DNA of 64,000 bases from Amycolatopsis sp. WQ 127309 (GTDB lineage Bacteria > Actinomycetota > Actinomycetes > Mycobacteriales > Pseudonocardiaceae): NCBI RefSeq assembly GCF_023023025.1, contig NZ_CP095481.1:3410001-3474000 (forward strand), written 5' to 3'. The notes under the pieces were generated by a model, which was not told the DNA's origin, ran no database searches, and saw only the letters and a program-made list of their open reading frames with translations. Below, piece after piece: positions 24,796-33,929 of the stretch (position 1 is the stretch's first letter; every line of letters begins with the position of its first letter). The translations under genes and the position numbers were made by a program.

Positions 24796-25635
24796 GTGCG
24801 TGTGAGCGGCGGCACAGCGTCTGGAGACCGGAAGACCCGGCCGTCCGATGCTGTCGTCGAACAGCGGCGGCAGGACATCCTCGATCACGTCATCGAGCAG
24901 GGTGAAGCCCGGATCGACGACTTGACGACAAAATTCAAGGTCAGCCTGATGACCATGCACCGCGACCTCGACGACCTCGACGAACGTCGTCTCCTGCGCA
25001 AGCTGCGCGGCAAGGTCGAGGCCTATCCGGCGCTCACCATCGAGACCGCCGCCCGCTTCCGCGACACCCTCCACCACGGCGAGAAGGACGCGCTCGGCGA
25101 GGCCGCCGCGAACCACGTCCAGCCCGGGCAGACCGTCTTCGTCGACGACTCCACCACGCTCCTTCCGCTGGTCAAGCGGCTCGCCGAGATCGACGCCCTC
25201 ACCGTCGTCACCAACTCGCTGCACGCCGCCCGACTGCTCGGGCCGAAGGTCGACGTCGTGCTCGCCGGCGGGCGGTACAGCCACGAGTACGACTCCTGCG
25301 CCGGGCCCGAGGTGCTGAACCTGCTCGACTCGATCCGCGCGGACGTCTCCTTCGTGTCGGTCACCGCGGTCGCCATCGGGCGGCTCTACCACCCCGATCG
25401 CGACTACGCCGAGCTGAAGAAGACCGCGCTGAAGATCGCGAACCACAGCGTCCTCGTCGTCGACCACTCGAAGTTCGGCCGGACCGCGACCTACGCGCAC
25501 GGCGACGTCGGGGACTACGACCTGCTGATCACCGGCGAGACCACGCCGACCGAGGAGATCGAGGCCGCGCTCAACGCGGGCACGGCGATCGAGATCGTCG
25601 AACACGTCGAGGAGGGGCAGCCGTATGACAGCTGA
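24796..25635 (+). CDS. DeoR-family sugar-responsive regulator
   Basis: A 279-residue repressor-type protein: winged helix ([26 protein letters not shown], then [18 protein letters not shown]) and a DeoR C-terminal sensor domain ([26 protein letters not shown]) that binds a sugar phosphate. Start is GTG at 24796 or 24802. It overlaps xylB by 11 bases, so it most likely controls this operon in response to a pentulose phosphate made by the kinase. Confidence 0.92.
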   Translation: MRVSGGTASGDRKTRPSDAVVEQRRQDILDHVIEQGEARIDDLTTKFKVSLMTMHRDLDDLDERRLLRKLRGKVEAYPALTIETAARFRDTLHHGEKDALGEAAANHVQPGQTVFVDDSTTLLPLVKRLAEIDALTVVTNSLHAARLLGPKVDVVLAGGRYSHEYDSCAGPEVLNLLDSIRADVSFVSVTAVAIGRLYHPDRDYAELKKTALKIANHSVLVVDHSKFGRTATYAHGDVGDYDLLITGETTPTEEIEAALNAGTAIEIVEHVEEGQPYDS

Positions 25636-27055
25636 GCTGGTGGCCGGCATCGATTCGTCCACGCAGTCGACCAAGGTCGTCGTGTGCGACGCCGGAACCG
25701 GGGAGATCGTCCGCACCGGCCGCGCGCCGCACCCGGACGGCACCGAGGTCGACCCCGCCGCGTGGTGGGGCGCCTTCCAGGAAGCGACCTCCGGGCTGCT
25801 CGACGACGTCAAGGCCATCGGCATCGGCGGCCAGCAGCACGGCATGGTGACGCTCGACGAAGACGGCGACGTCGTCCGGCCCGCGCTGCTCTGGAACGAC
25901 AACCGCTCGGCGCAGGCCGCGCTCGACCTGATCGACGAGCTCGGCGGGCCGTCCGTCTGGGCGAAGTCCGTCGGGTCGGTGCCCGTCGCCAGCTTCACCG
26001 TCACGAAGCTGCGCTGGCTGGCCGACCACGAGCCGAAGCTGGCCGACCGCGTCGCCCGCGTGCTGCTGCCGCACGACTGGCTGACCTGGAAGCTCACCGG
26101 CGGCGACCCGGTCACCGACCGCGGTGACGCCTCCGGCACCGGCTACTTCTCGCCGTCCGACAACGCCTACCGCCTCGACGTCCTCGCGCACGCCTTCGGC
26201 GGCCGGACGCCGGAGCTGCCCACCGTGCTCGGCCCGGCCGACACCGCCGGCCACACGCCCGGCGGCGTGCTCGTCTCCGCCGGCACCGGCGACAACATGG
26301 CCGCCGCGCTGGCGCTCGAACTGCAGCCGGGTGACGTCGTCGTGTCGCTGGGCACCAGCGGCACCGTGTTCGGCGTCGCCGAGACCGGCGCGGCCGACGC
26401 CAGCGGCGAGGTCGCCGGGTTCGCCGACGCCACCGGCCGTTTCCTCCCGCTGGCCTGCACGCTCAACGCCGCCCGCGTCCTGACGTCGACCGCGACGATG
26501 CTCGGCGCGACGCTGAGCGAGTTCGACCGGCTCGCCCTGCGCGCCGAGCCCGGGGCCGGCGGCCTGACGTTCCTGCCCTACCTCGACGGCGAACGCACCC
26601 CGAACCTGCCCGACGCCACCGGCTCGCTGGCCGGCCTGACCCGGGCCAACATGACGCCGGAGAACCTCGCGCGCAGCGCCGTCGAAGGCATGCTGTGCGG
26701 CCTGGCCGCCGGTCTCGACGCGGTCCGCGCGCACGGCCTCGACGTCCACCGCGTGCTGCTGATCGGCGGTGGCGCGCAGTCGGCCGCCGTCCGCGCGGTC
26801 GCGCCGCTCGTGTTCGGCGTGCCCGTGCAGCTGCCCGAGGTCGCCGAGTACGTCGCCATCGGCGCGGCGCGGCAGGCGGCCTGGGCCCTGGCTTCCGGTG
26901 CGGAACCCCCGTCCTGGCAAGGAAACAACAAGACACGGCTCGAGCTGGACGAGCCGACCGAGGCGCAGCGCGCCGAGGGCCACCGGATCCAGCAGCGCCA
27001 CCTCGAAGCGCGCGAAGCCGCGCACGGGGTCCGGCGGACTTTCGGAGAGGACTGA
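25625..27055 (+). CDS. xylB: FGGY-family carbohydrate kinase, probably xylulokinase
   Basis: Phosphorylates a ketopentose, probably D-xylulose, to feed the pentose phosphate pathway. The 476-residue protein has the FGGY N-lobe ([14 protein letters not shown]), the xylulokinase-type [11 protein letters not shown] segment with [10 protein letters not shown], and the C-lobe ATP region ([32 protein letters not shown]). Xylose isomerase and sugar permeases are absent, so the substrate may come from a pentitol. It is between deoR and the ABC ATPase gene, five bases before the latter. Confidence 0.9.
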   Translation: MTAELVAGIDSSTQSTKVVVCDAGTGEIVRTGRAPHPDGTEVDPAAWWGAFQEATSGLLDDVKAIGIGGQQHGMVTLDEDGDVVRPALLWNDNRSAQAALDLIDELGGPSVWAKSVGSVPVASFTVTKLRWLADHEPKLADRVARVLLPHDWLTWKLTGGDPVTDRGDASGTGYFSPSDNAYRLDVLAHAFGGRTPELPTVLGPADTAGHTPGGVLVSAGTGDNMAAALALELQPGDVVVSLGTSGTVFGVAETGAADASGEVAGFADATGRFLPLACTLNAARVLTSTATMLGATLSEFDRLALRAEPGAGGLTFLPYLDGERTPNLPDATGSLAGLTRANMTPENLARSAVEGMLCGLAAGLDAVRAHGLDVHRVLLIGGGAQSAAVRAVAPLVFGVPVQLPEVAEYVAIGAARQAAWALASGAEPPSWQGNNKTRLELDEPTEAQRAEGHRIQQRHLEAREAAHGVRRTFGED

Positions 27056-27060
27056 CCCCG

Positions 27061-28152
27061 ATGGCTTCCATCACCTACGACAAGGCGACCCGGCGTTACA
27101 CCGGCAGCGACCGCCCGGCCGTCGACGCACTGGACCTGGAGATCGCCGACGGCGAGTTCCTGGTGCTGGTCGGCCCGTCCGGCTGCGGCAAGTCGACCAG
27201 CCTGCGCATGCTCGCCGGCCTCGAGGACATCGACGACGGCGCCGTCTGGATCGGCGACCGCGACGTCACCCAGCTGCCGCCGCGCTCGCGTGACATCGCG
27301 ATGGTGTTCCAGAACTACGCCCTCTACCCGCACATGACCGTCGGGCAGAACATGGGCTTCGCGCTGAAGATCGCCGGGCGCCCCGCGTCCGAGATCAAGC
27401 AGAAGGTGCTCGACGCGGCCAAGCTGCTCGACATCGAGGACTACCTCGACCGCAAGCCGAAGGCGCTTTCCGGTGGTCAGCGCCAGCGCGTCGCCATGGG
27501 CCGCGCGATCGTGCGCGAGCCGCAAGTCTTCCTGATGGACGAGCCGCTGTCGAACCTCGACGCGAAGCTGCGCGTGTCGACCCGTACGCAGATCGCCGCG
27601 CTCCAGCGCCGCCTCGGCGTCACGACCGTGTACGTCACGCACGACCAGGTCGAGGCCATGACGATGGGTGACCGCGTCGCCGTGCTGTCGGACGGCCTGC
27701 TGCAGCAGTGCGACACCCCGCGCGCGCTCTACGACAAGCCCGCGAACGCGTTCGTCGCCGGCTTCATCGGCTCGCCCGCGATGAACCTCGTCACCGCGAA
27801 GCTCACCACCGACGGCGCCGAGGTGGGTGGCGCGCGCGTGCCGCTGACCCGCGAGATCATCGCCGCCGCCGAGGGCGACACCGTGACGCTGGGCTTCCGG
27901 CCGGAGTCGCTCGAGGTGTCGGCCACCGAAGACGGCACCGTGCCGATCAAGGTGGAACTGGTCGAGGAGCTCGGTTCGGACGCCTACGTCTACGGCAAGC
28001 TCGCCGAGACCGACGCCGAGGGCACCAAGTCCAACGTCGTGGCCCGGGTCGACCCGCGCAAGCCGCCGGCCATGGGCGACACCCTGCACCTGCGGATCCG
28101 TCCCGACGAGCTGCACGTGTTCTCCGCCACGTCCGGGGCGCGCCTGTCCTGA
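27061..28152 (+). CDS. Sugar ABC transporter ATPase (UgpC/MsiK type), without permeases
   Basis: A 363-residue nucleotide-binding subunit of CUT1 importers: Walker A GPSGCGKST, Q-loop QNYALYPHMT, signature LSGGQRQRVAMGRAIV, Walker B VFLMDEPLSNLDAKLR, H-loop THDQVEAMT, then a C-terminal OB-like regulatory domain. No binding protein or permease gene is in the window. In Streptomyces one such ATPase, MsiK, energises several sugar importers; this gene may do the same, and its link with deoR/xylB puts ATPase supply under pentose control. The next gene, alr, starts inside a hairpin 30 bases downstream. Confidence 0.92.
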   Translation: MASITYDKATRRYTGSDRPAVDALDLEIADGEFLVLVGPSGCGKSTSLRMLAGLEDIDDGAVWIGDRDVTQLPPRSRDIAMVFQNYALYPHMTVGQNMGFALKIAGRPASEIKQKVLDAAKLLDIEDYLDRKPKALSGGQRQRVAMGRAIVREPQVFLMDEPLSNLDAKLRVSTRTQIAALQRRLGVTTVYVTHDQVEAMTMGDRVAVLSDGLLQQCDTPRALYDKPANAFVAGFIGSPAMNLVTAKLTTDGAEVGGARVPLTREIIAAAEGDTVTLGFRPESLEVSATEDGTVPIKVELVEELGSDAYVYGKLAETDAEGTKSNVVARVDPRKPPAMGDTLHLRIRPDELHVFSATSGARLS

Positions 28153-28162
28153 CCTCGGCTCA

Positions 28163-28199
28163 TGGGAAACTGGGGGTCGTCATGACCCCCAGTTTCCCA
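28163..28199 (+). promoter_or_regulatory. Perfect hairpin enclosing the alr start codon
   Basis: Arms 28163-28178 (TGGGAAACTGGGGGTC) and 28184-28199 are exactly complementary over 16 bases with loop GTCAT. The alr ATG (28182-28184) lies at the loop/stem edge and the GGGGG that could bind ribosomes is in the left arm. The hairpin begins 10 bases after the ABC ATPase stop codon, so it can act as terminator, translational block, or both. Confidence 0.85.
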
Positions 28200-29297
28200 A
28201 GAGCGCAGGTCGACATCGACCTCGACGCGATCCGCCACAACCTCACGCTGCTGGGCGCCCGCGCGCCCGGCGCCGAAGTGATGGCCGTGGTGAAGGCCGA
28301 CGCCTACGGCCACGGCGCGCTGCCGGTGGCGCGCGCCGCGGTCGAGGCCGGCGCGAGCTGGCTCGGCACCTGCTCGCTCGGCGAGGCCCTCGACCTGCGC
28401 CGCGCCGGGATCACCGCCCGGCTGTTCAGCTGGCTGGACGTGCCCGAGGTCGACTTCGCCGCGGGCGTCGAGGCCGGCGTCGACCTCGCCGCCAGCTCGG
28501 TCGGTGAGCTACGTCGCATCGCCGCCGCTGTCCCCGCGAGTACCCGGGCTCGCGTGCACCTCAAAATCGACACCGGCCTCTCGCGCAACGGCTGCCCGCC
28601 CGCGGGCTGGGCCGAGCTGGTTTCCGCGGCGGCCGCCGAACCGCGCGTCGACGTCGTCGCGATCTGGTCGCACCTCGCGTGCGCGGACGAGCCGGGTCAT
28701 CCGTCGATCGACGCCCAGGCGAAGCGCTTCGACGACGCCTACGACGTCGCCCGCGCCGCCGGGCTCGACCCGCTGCGCCACCTCGCGAACTCCGCGGCCC
28801 TGCTGACCCGGCCGGACCTGCACTTCGACGTCGTGCGGCCGGGCATCGCGATGTACGGCCTCAACCCGGTGCCGCAGGCCGAGGACCTGCGCCCGGCCAT
28901 GACGTTCCGGTCCGCCGTCGCGCTGGTCAAGCGCATCGAGGCCGGGGAGTCGGTGTCCTACGGGCACACCTGGACCGCGGCGCACGACACGAACCTGGCC
29001 CTGGTGCCGGCCGGCTACGCCGACGGCGTGCCGCGGTCGCTGTCGGGCCGGATGGACGTACTACTGGGTGGGCAACGGCGGCCGGTCGTCGGGCGCGTCT
29101 GCATGGACCAGCTGATCGTCGACTGCGGCGACTTCGAGCCGGCCGTCGGCACCGAGGTCGTCCTGTTCGGACCGGGGACGCGCGGCGAGCCGACGGCGCG
29201 GGAATGGGCCGACAAGCTCGGCACCATCGACTACGAGATCGTGACGTCGATGTACCGCCCGCGGGTGCGCCGCCGGTATCCGGGGGCGGCCTCGTGA
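28182..29297 (+). CDS. alr: Alanine racemase
   Basis: PLP enzyme interconverting L- and D-alanine for peptidoglycan. The 371-residue protein has the PLP-lysine motif VVKADAYGHG near residue 38, the catalytic-Tyr region with SYGHTWTA, and CMDQLIVDCG. The ATG at 28182 is the only start compatible with full-length homology (RAQVDIDLDAIRHNL follows within ten residues). Ribosome access is probably limited by the surrounding hairpin. It overlaps the next gene by four bases. Confidence 0.96.
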   Translation: MTPSFPRAQVDIDLDAIRHNLTLLGARAPGAEVMAVVKADAYGHGALPVARAAVEAGASWLGTCSLGEALDLRRAGITARLFSWLDVPEVDFAAGVEAGVDLAASSVGELRRIAAAVPASTRARVHLKIDTGLSRNGCPPAGWAELVSAAAAEPRVDVVAIWSHLACADEPGHPSIDAQAKRFDDAYDVARAAGLDPLRHLANSAALLTRPDLHFDVVRPGIAMYGLNPVPQAEDLRPAMTFRSAVALVKRIEAGESVSYGHTWTAAHDTNLALVPAGYADGVPRSLSGRMDVLLGGQRRPVVGRVCMDQLIVDCGDFEPAVGTEVVLFGPGTRGEPTAREWADKLGTIDYEIVTSMYRPRVRRRYPGAAS

Positions 29298-30394
29298 CAC
29301 CTTCACGTCGACTGCTGGCCATCGCCGGCGGCGTCGGAGCCGTGGCCACCGGGACCGCCGCGGCCGCCATCGCGGTCGCCGCCCAGCAGCGGCGGCACAG
29401 TGAGGACCCGTACGTGGACGAGCCACTGGGGGAGCTGAAGCCGGACCGCACGTCCACGGTCGCGGCCGACGACGGCACCCCGCTTTCGGTCGAGGAGATC
29501 GACCCGGAAGACGGCGGCGAGCCCGAACTGACCGTCGTGGGCGTGCACGGCTTCGCGCTTTCGCGGCGGTGCTTCCACTTCCAGCGCCGCGACCTCGCGA
29601 AGCTGCGGCTGCCGCGCGTGCGTCAGGTCTACTACGACCACCGCGGCCACGGCCTGTCCGGCGCGGCGTCGGCGGAGAACTCGACGATCGAGCAGCTGGC
29701 CCGCGACCTCGACGTCGTGCTGCGGTCGCTGGTGCCGACGGGGCCCATCGTGCTGGTGGGGCACTCGATGGGCGGCATGGTGATCATGGAGCTGGCCGCG
29801 GAGTTCCCCCAGCTGTTCGCGGACCGCGTGGCCGGCGTCGCCTTCATCGCGACGGCGGCGGGCGAAGTCGGGGCGCGCGGGTTGCCGCGTTCGCTGCTCT
29901 CGAAGTACAACCCGCTGACGCGCGCCGCCGGCGGTCTCGCCGGCTGGCAGCCGGGCCTGGTCGAGTTCGTCCGCGCGGCCGGTGGCCAGCTGACGCGGCA
30001 GGCCGTGCGCCGGCTGGCGTTCGGCAGCCGCGACGTCGCGCCCCGGCTCGTCGACTTCATGCTCGAGATGCTGGAAGTGACGCCGGTGCGCGGGCTCGTG
30101 AACTTCGTCGACACGCTCGGCAGCCACAACCGCTACGCGGCGCTGGCCGGGCTGAAGACCGCGGAAGTGCTGGTGCTCGGCGGTGATTCGGACCGGTTCA
30201 CGCCGTTCGCGCACGCCGAGCGGATCGCGTCCGAGCTGCCCGACGCGGAGCTGGTGCGCGTCCGCGGCGCCGGGCACATGGTGCTGCTGGAGCAGCCCGA
30301 CCTGGTGACCAGCCACCTGATCGACTTGTTGCAACGCTGCTCCGGTGTGGACGGCGAGGACTCGGCCCGGCGGAACTGGTGGTGGCAGCGTTGA
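29294..30394 (+). CDS. Membrane-anchored alpha/beta hydrolase
   Basis: A 366-residue serine hydrolase with an N-terminal hydrophobic segment (residues 8-30) as signal anchor, the oxyanion VGVHGFALS, nucleophile elbow GHSMGGMV and a late GAGHMVLLEQP (His). Asp is likely in GGDSDRFTP. GTG at 29294 overlaps the alr stop; the 3' end overlaps tsaE by 16 bases. A hydrolase in this alr-tsaE position is common in actinomycetes (recall), but the substrate is unknown. Confidence 0.88.
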   Translation: MTPSRRLLAIAGGVGAVATGTAAAAIAVAAQQRRHSEDPYVDEPLGELKPDRTSTVAADDGTPLSVEEIDPEDGGEPELTVVGVHGFALSRRCFHFQRRDLAKLRLPRVRQVYYDHRGHGLSGAASAENSTIEQLARDLDVVLRSLVPTGPIVLVGHSMGGMVIMELAAEFPQLFADRVAGVAFIATAAGEVGARGLPRSLLSKYNPLTRAAGGLAGWQPGLVEFVRAAGGQLTRQAVRRLAFGSRDVAPRLVDFMLEMLEVTPVRGLVNFVDTLGSHNRYAALAGLKTAEVLVLGGDSDRFTPFAHAERIASELPDAELVRVRGAGHMVLLEQPDLVTSHLIDLLQRCSGVDGEDSARRNWWWQR

Positions 30395-30852
30395 CGTTGG
30401 TGTTTCCCACGCCCGAAGACACGATGGAGTTCGGGCGCTCGCTGGGCCGGTCCCTGCGCGCGGGTGACCTGGTGCTGCTCGCCGGGCCCCTCGGCGCGGG
30501 CAAGACCACGCTGACCCGCGGCATCGCGGACGGCCTTGGCGTCGGCGGCCGGGTGAGCAGCCCGACGTTCGTGCTGGCCCGCGTCCACCCGGCGGGTGCC
30601 GCCGGCGTGCCGCTGGTGCACGTCGACGCCTACCGCCTGGGCGGCGACCTGTCCCAGCTGGACGACCTGGACCTGGACACGGACCTGGAGCGTTCGGCCA
30701 TCGTCGTCGAGTGGGGCGAGGGCTCGGCGGAACGGCTGTCGTCGGACTACCTGGTGGTCCGGCTGGACCGCCGCGACGACGACGTCCGCGAGGTGACCCT
30801 GGAACCCCACGGCACCTGGGCCGACCGAGTGCCGGAGCTGGCCCGCTCGTGA
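30379..30852 (+). CDS. tsaE: tRNA threonylcarbamoyladenosine biosynthesis ATPase TsaE
   Basis: P-loop ATPase that, with TsaB and TsaD, completes the t6A modification of ANN-decoding tRNAs. The 157-residue protein has Walker A GPLGAGKTTLTRG, SSPTFVLAR (switch) and HVDAYRLGG, then VVEWGEG, all standard. GTG at 30379 overlaps the hydrolase gene. In most actinomycetes tsaB follows at once; here a 3-kb leftward insertion (31.0-33.8 kb) intervenes. Confidence 0.95.
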   Translation: MVAALTLVFPTPEDTMEFGRSLGRSLRAGDLVLLAGPLGAGKTTLTRGIADGLGVGGRVSSPTFVLARVHPAGAAGVPLVHVDAYRLGGDLSQLDDLDLDTDLERSAIVVEWGEGSAERLSSDYLVVRLDRRDDDVREVTLEPHGTWADRVPELARS

Positions 30853-31037
30853 CGCACGCGCCTTCCGGCTTGCCGAAGGCGACCTGGATCGACGCGGACT
30901 TCCCGGCGACGCTGGGCAGCTTCGCCGAGGATCCTTCGCCTAGCGCTCGCCCGTGCGAAAGCCGTGAAGGCCTCCTTCGCGGCTCTTAGCGCCGGTAAGG
31001 AGGCCTTCACGGCTTTCGGCAGGCAGCCGCAGCCGGG
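30853..31037. repeat. Long inverted-repeat hairpin between tsaE and the carboxyltransferase gene
   Basis: Perfect 21-base arms at 30957-30977 (starting GAAAGCCGTGAAGGCC) and 30997-31017 flank a 19-base spacer that holds CGGCTCTTA. The same element, with one mismatch and the same spacer length, lies at 40536-40594. It sits between convergent genes, so it may terminate both transcripts. A 46-codon frame from GTG 30849 to 30989 runs into the repeat and is not called. Confidence 0.9.
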
Positions 31038-32366
31038 CTAGTCGGCGGGGCTCACGACCGCTCGGGCCACGCCCAGCTGCACCAGGTCCTGCGGCCGCAG
31101 CCGTAGCTGGTTGGCCAGCTCCGGGACCTCCGACGCGGGACGCTTCAGGATCGCCGCCGCCGCTTCGGGTGAGGTCACCGAGAAGTAGGCGTCCGGGGTC
31201 ACCCACGTCGAGCCCGGGGCCGCGAACGCCAGTGCGCCGCCCGAGCCGCCCTCGCCGATCACCAGCGTCGTCACCGGGGCCGACGCCGTCGCGACCGCCT
31301 CGAACAGGTCCGCGATCGCGCCGCCCGCGCCCGCTTGTTCCGCCGCCGCGTCGTTGGCCGCGCCCGGGGTGTCGACCAGCGTCAGCACCGGGATCGCCAG
31401 CCGTGACGCCAACCGGACCAGACGCGCGGCCGTGCGGAAGCCCGACGGCAGCGTCGGCGTGCCGCACTGGGCCGCGTACGCGATCGTGCGGCCGTTGCGC
31501 CGGCCGAAGCCGCAGCGGACGCCGTCGTCGACGCCGCCGCAGCGGTCGCCGCTGATGTCCTCGCGCCAGTCGAAGTACGCGTCCAGGTACTTGACGGCTC
31601 GCGCCCGGCGTGGCGACCGCGCGGCCTGGACCGCGTCCCAGCCTGTGTCCGGCAGCGCCGCCTCGCGCAGCGCCCGGGGCGGTGGCGCCGCGGCGTTCGA
31701 CGGGGACGTCAGCAAGCGCAGCCAACGCTCCAACGCCGGCCCGAGGTCCTCGGCCGTGACGATGGCGTCGACCTGACCCCACTCGAGCTTCGCCTCCGCC
31801 GTGTACGCCTCGGGGGAGCCGGCCGGACGCACTCGTGAACCCGCGAAGCCGACCTGGGCCTCGGGCAGCGCGAGGATGACGTCGGCGCCCGCGCCGAGCG
31901 TCGCCCAGCCGCCGCCGGTCGTCGGGTCGCGCAGCACCGCGATCTGCGGGACGCCCGCCGCGCGCGTCCGCGCTGCCGCCCGGGCCACGCGCTGCAGCTG
32001 CATGAGCGCGCGCATCCCCTGCTGCATGCGGCTGCCGCCGGTCGCGATCAGCGAGACCACCGGCAGCCGGACGTCGCGGGCGTGCGCGAACGCCGCTTCG
32101 ATCCGGTCGCCGGTGCGCTGCCCCAGCGAGCCGCCGAGGAACCCGAACTCGAACGCGATCACGACGGCCTCGGCGTCCCCGATCTTCGCCGTCCCGCAGA
32201 CGACCGACTCCTTCTCGCCGGTGCGCTCTTCGGCGGCGGAGCGTGCTTCGCGGTAGCCCGGCCAGTCGATCGGCCCGTCGGCGGGCTCCTCGCGCAGCGG
32301 CGTCGTGAACTCCTCGAAACCGGTCGAAATCGTGTCGACGACCTCGCGCGCCGGCCGCCTAGTCAC
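31038..32366 (-). CDS. Fused acyl-CoA carboxylase carboxyltransferase (AccD-AccA type)
   Basis: Transfers a carboxyl group from biotin to an acyl-CoA, probably acetyl-CoA. The 442-residue chain joins a beta (AccD-like) half (TGGSRMQQGMRALMQ, DPTTGGGWATLGAG, VGFAGSRV) to an alpha (AccA-like) half (LVDTPGAANDAAAEQ, VIGEGGSGGALA). The AccD zinc ribbon is absent. No biotin carboxylase or carrier protein is in the window. GTG at 32366 overlaps the matB stop by eight bases, forming a two-gene operon for malonyl-CoA (or methylmalonyl-CoA) supply, lying inside the tsa locus. Confidence 0.88.
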   Translation of the reverse strand: MTRRPAREVVDTISTGFEEFTTPLREEPADGPIDWPGYREARSAAEERTGEKESVVCGTAKIGDAEAVVIAFEFGFLGGSLGQRTGDRIEAAFAHARDVRLPVVSLIATGGSRMQQGMRALMQLQRVARAAARTRAAGVPQIAVLRDPTTGGGWATLGAGADVILALPEAQVGFAGSRVRPAGSPEAYTAEAKLEWGQVDAIVTAEDLGPALERWLRLLTSPSNAAAPPPRALREAALPDTGWDAVQAARSPRRARAVKYLDAYFDWREDISGDRCGGVDDGVRCGFGRRNGRTIAYAAQCGTPTLPSGFRTAARLVRLASRLAIPVLTLVDTPGAANDAAAEQAGAGGAIADLFEAVATASAPVTTLVIGEGGSGGALAFAAPGSTWVTPDAYFSVTSPEAAAAILKRPASEVPELANQLRLRPQDLVQLGVARAVVSPAD

Positions 32367-33783
32367 CGAGCGCTCGCTTCAGGACCTTGCCCATGTCGTT
32401 GCGCGGCAAGGCATCCAGGTACCGGACGACCCGCGGGCGCTTGTGCGGCGCGAGCAGCCGGGCGACGTGGTCGGCCAGCTCGTCGGCCGACGGCCGCTCG
32501 CCCTCCGGGACGACCCAGGCGACGATCCGCTCGCCGAGGTCGTCGTCCGGCTCGCCGGTGACGGCCGCTTCGGCGACGCCGGGGTGCTCCAGCAGCGCGT
32601 TCTCGATCTCGCCCGCGCCGATCTTGTAGCCGCCGCTCTTGATCAGGTCGGTCGCCTTGCGCCCGACGATCTTGACGTACCCGTCGGCGTCGCGCGTGGC
32701 CATGTCGCCGGTGCGGAACCAGCCGTCGGCCAGCGCGGCCGCGGTGGCGTCCGGGCGGTTGAGGTACTCGGTGAAGAGGTTGGGGCCGCGCACCTGGATC
32801 TCGCCGACGGTCTCGGCGCCGTCGAGCACCTCGCCGGCGTCGCCGATCAGCCTGAGCTCCACGCCGCCGAGCGGGACGCCGACGGTGCCGGGCTTGCGTT
32901 CGCCGTCCGCGCGGACGCTCGTGTTCATCAGCGTCTCGGTCATGCCGTAGCGCTCGACGACCTGCTGGCCGGTCGCTTCGGTGATCCGCTGGTGGTCGTG
33001 CACCGGCAGCGCCGCCGACCCCGAGACGAGCAGCCGCGCGCCGCGCAGGGCGTCGGCCAGCGCGCTGTCGGTGCCGACCTCACCGGCGATGCGGTGGTAC
33101 ATCGTCGGGACGCCGAACACCATGGTCGCGCCGGCCTTCAGCTCGCGGGCGACGCCGTCGGTCGAGAACCGGCCGAGGTGGCGGACCGAGCCGCCGCGGC
33201 GCAGCGGGCCGAGGATGCCGAGGATCAGGCCGTGCACGTGGAACAGCGGGAGTCCGTGCACCAGGACGTCGTCGGCGGTCCACGCCCAGGCGTCTTCGAG
33301 GGCGTCCAGTGTGGTCGCGATCGAACGGCGGGGGAGGACGACGCCCTTCGGCGGCCCGGTGGTCCCCGACGTGTAGACGATCAGGGCGGGCGCCTCGGCG
33401 TCCGGTTCTTCCTGCAGCGGCGTGGCCGGCCCGGTCAGCGGGATGTCCCGCCGCGGCAGGCCGGCCAGCCCGGCGGGCAGCTCGACGCCGGGTTCGGCCA
33501 GCACCAGCCGCGGCTCGCTGTCGGCGAGGATGTGTGCCAGTTCGCGCTCGCCGATCTTCGGGTTCAGCGGCACCGCGGGCACCCCGGCGAGCAGGGCGGC
33601 GACGACGGCGACGCTGGTGTGCAGGGTCGGCGTCGCCCACACGGCGACGCGGCCGCGGGGGAGTTCTGCCGCGAGGCTGCCGGCGACGGCGGCCAGCTCG
33701 GCGTAGGTGAGGGCTTGTTCGCCGAAGCGGAGGGCTTCGTTGCCCGAGGCTGACGTGAGGGCGGGGAACAACGGGTCGGGCAC
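32359..33783 (-). CDS. matB: Malonyl-CoA/methylmalonyl-CoA synthetase
   Basis: Makes malonyl-CoA (or methylmalonyl-CoA) from the free acid, CoA and ATP. The 474-residue ANL enzyme has YTSGTTGPPKGV, the MatB-type VPTMYHRIAGE and RLLVSGSAALP segments, RYGMTETLMNTSVRA, RKATDLIKSGGYKIG, and catalytic Lys near the end (MGKVLKRAL). GTG at 33783 is preferred: GGAGG lies eight bases before it and homology begins here; a GTG at 33834 would add 17 residues. Together with the downstream carboxyltransferase it gives two routes to extender units for polyketide or fatty-acid synthesis. Confidence 0.93.
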   Translation of the reverse strand: MPDPLFPALTSASGNEALRFGEQALTYAELAAVAGSLAAELPRGRVAVWATPTLHTSVAVVAALLAGVPAVPLNPKIGERELAHILADSEPRLVLAEPGVELPAGLAGLPRRDIPLTGPATPLQEEPDAEAPALIVYTSGTTGPPKGVVLPRRSIATTLDALEDAWAWTADDVLVHGLPLFHVHGLILGILGPLRRGGSVRHLGRFSTDGVARELKAGATMVFGVPTMYHRIAGEVGTDSALADALRGARLLVSGSAALPVHDHQRITEATGQQVVERYGMTETLMNTSVRADGERKPGTVGVPLGGVELRLIGDAGEVLDGAETVGEIQVRGPNLFTEYLNRPDATAAALADGWFRTGDMATRDADGYVKIVGRKATDLIKSGGYKIGAGEIENALLEHPGVAEAAVTGEPDDDLGERIVAWVVPEGERPSADELADHVARLLAPHKRPRVVRYLDALPRNDMGKVLKRALGD

Positions 33784-33929
33784 CGCGGGGACCTCCAGCT
33801 CGGGGGACTCGCTCCTGCGAACCCCGATTCGCACGTTACCGTGCTGATCTGGCCCCCGCAGCGACCGGTTTCACCGGTGATCCGGGCCCGCGAATGCGAC
33901 ATCCCGGCCTGGTCGTAGGCTGGGACACC
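33784..33929. promoter_or_regulatory. Divergent promoters of matB and tsaB
   Basis: TAGGCT at 33916-33921 lies eight bases before the tsaB GTG with no ribosome-binding site, suggesting a leaderless tsaB-rimI-tsaD transcript. Only about 150 bases separate it from matB. Confidence 0.5.

Noticed and set aside
24330..24805. Repetitive peptides encoded by the tandem array (ASGPFVP-type repeats)
   Set aside because: Periodicity comes from the DNA repeat; several frames and both strands give similar peptides, there is no ribosome-binding site and no consistent start.
30849..30989. 46-codon frame overlapping the tsaE stop by four bases
   Set aside because: The GTGA overlap is tempting, but the frame runs into the inverted repeat, has no motif and is short; possible remnant only.
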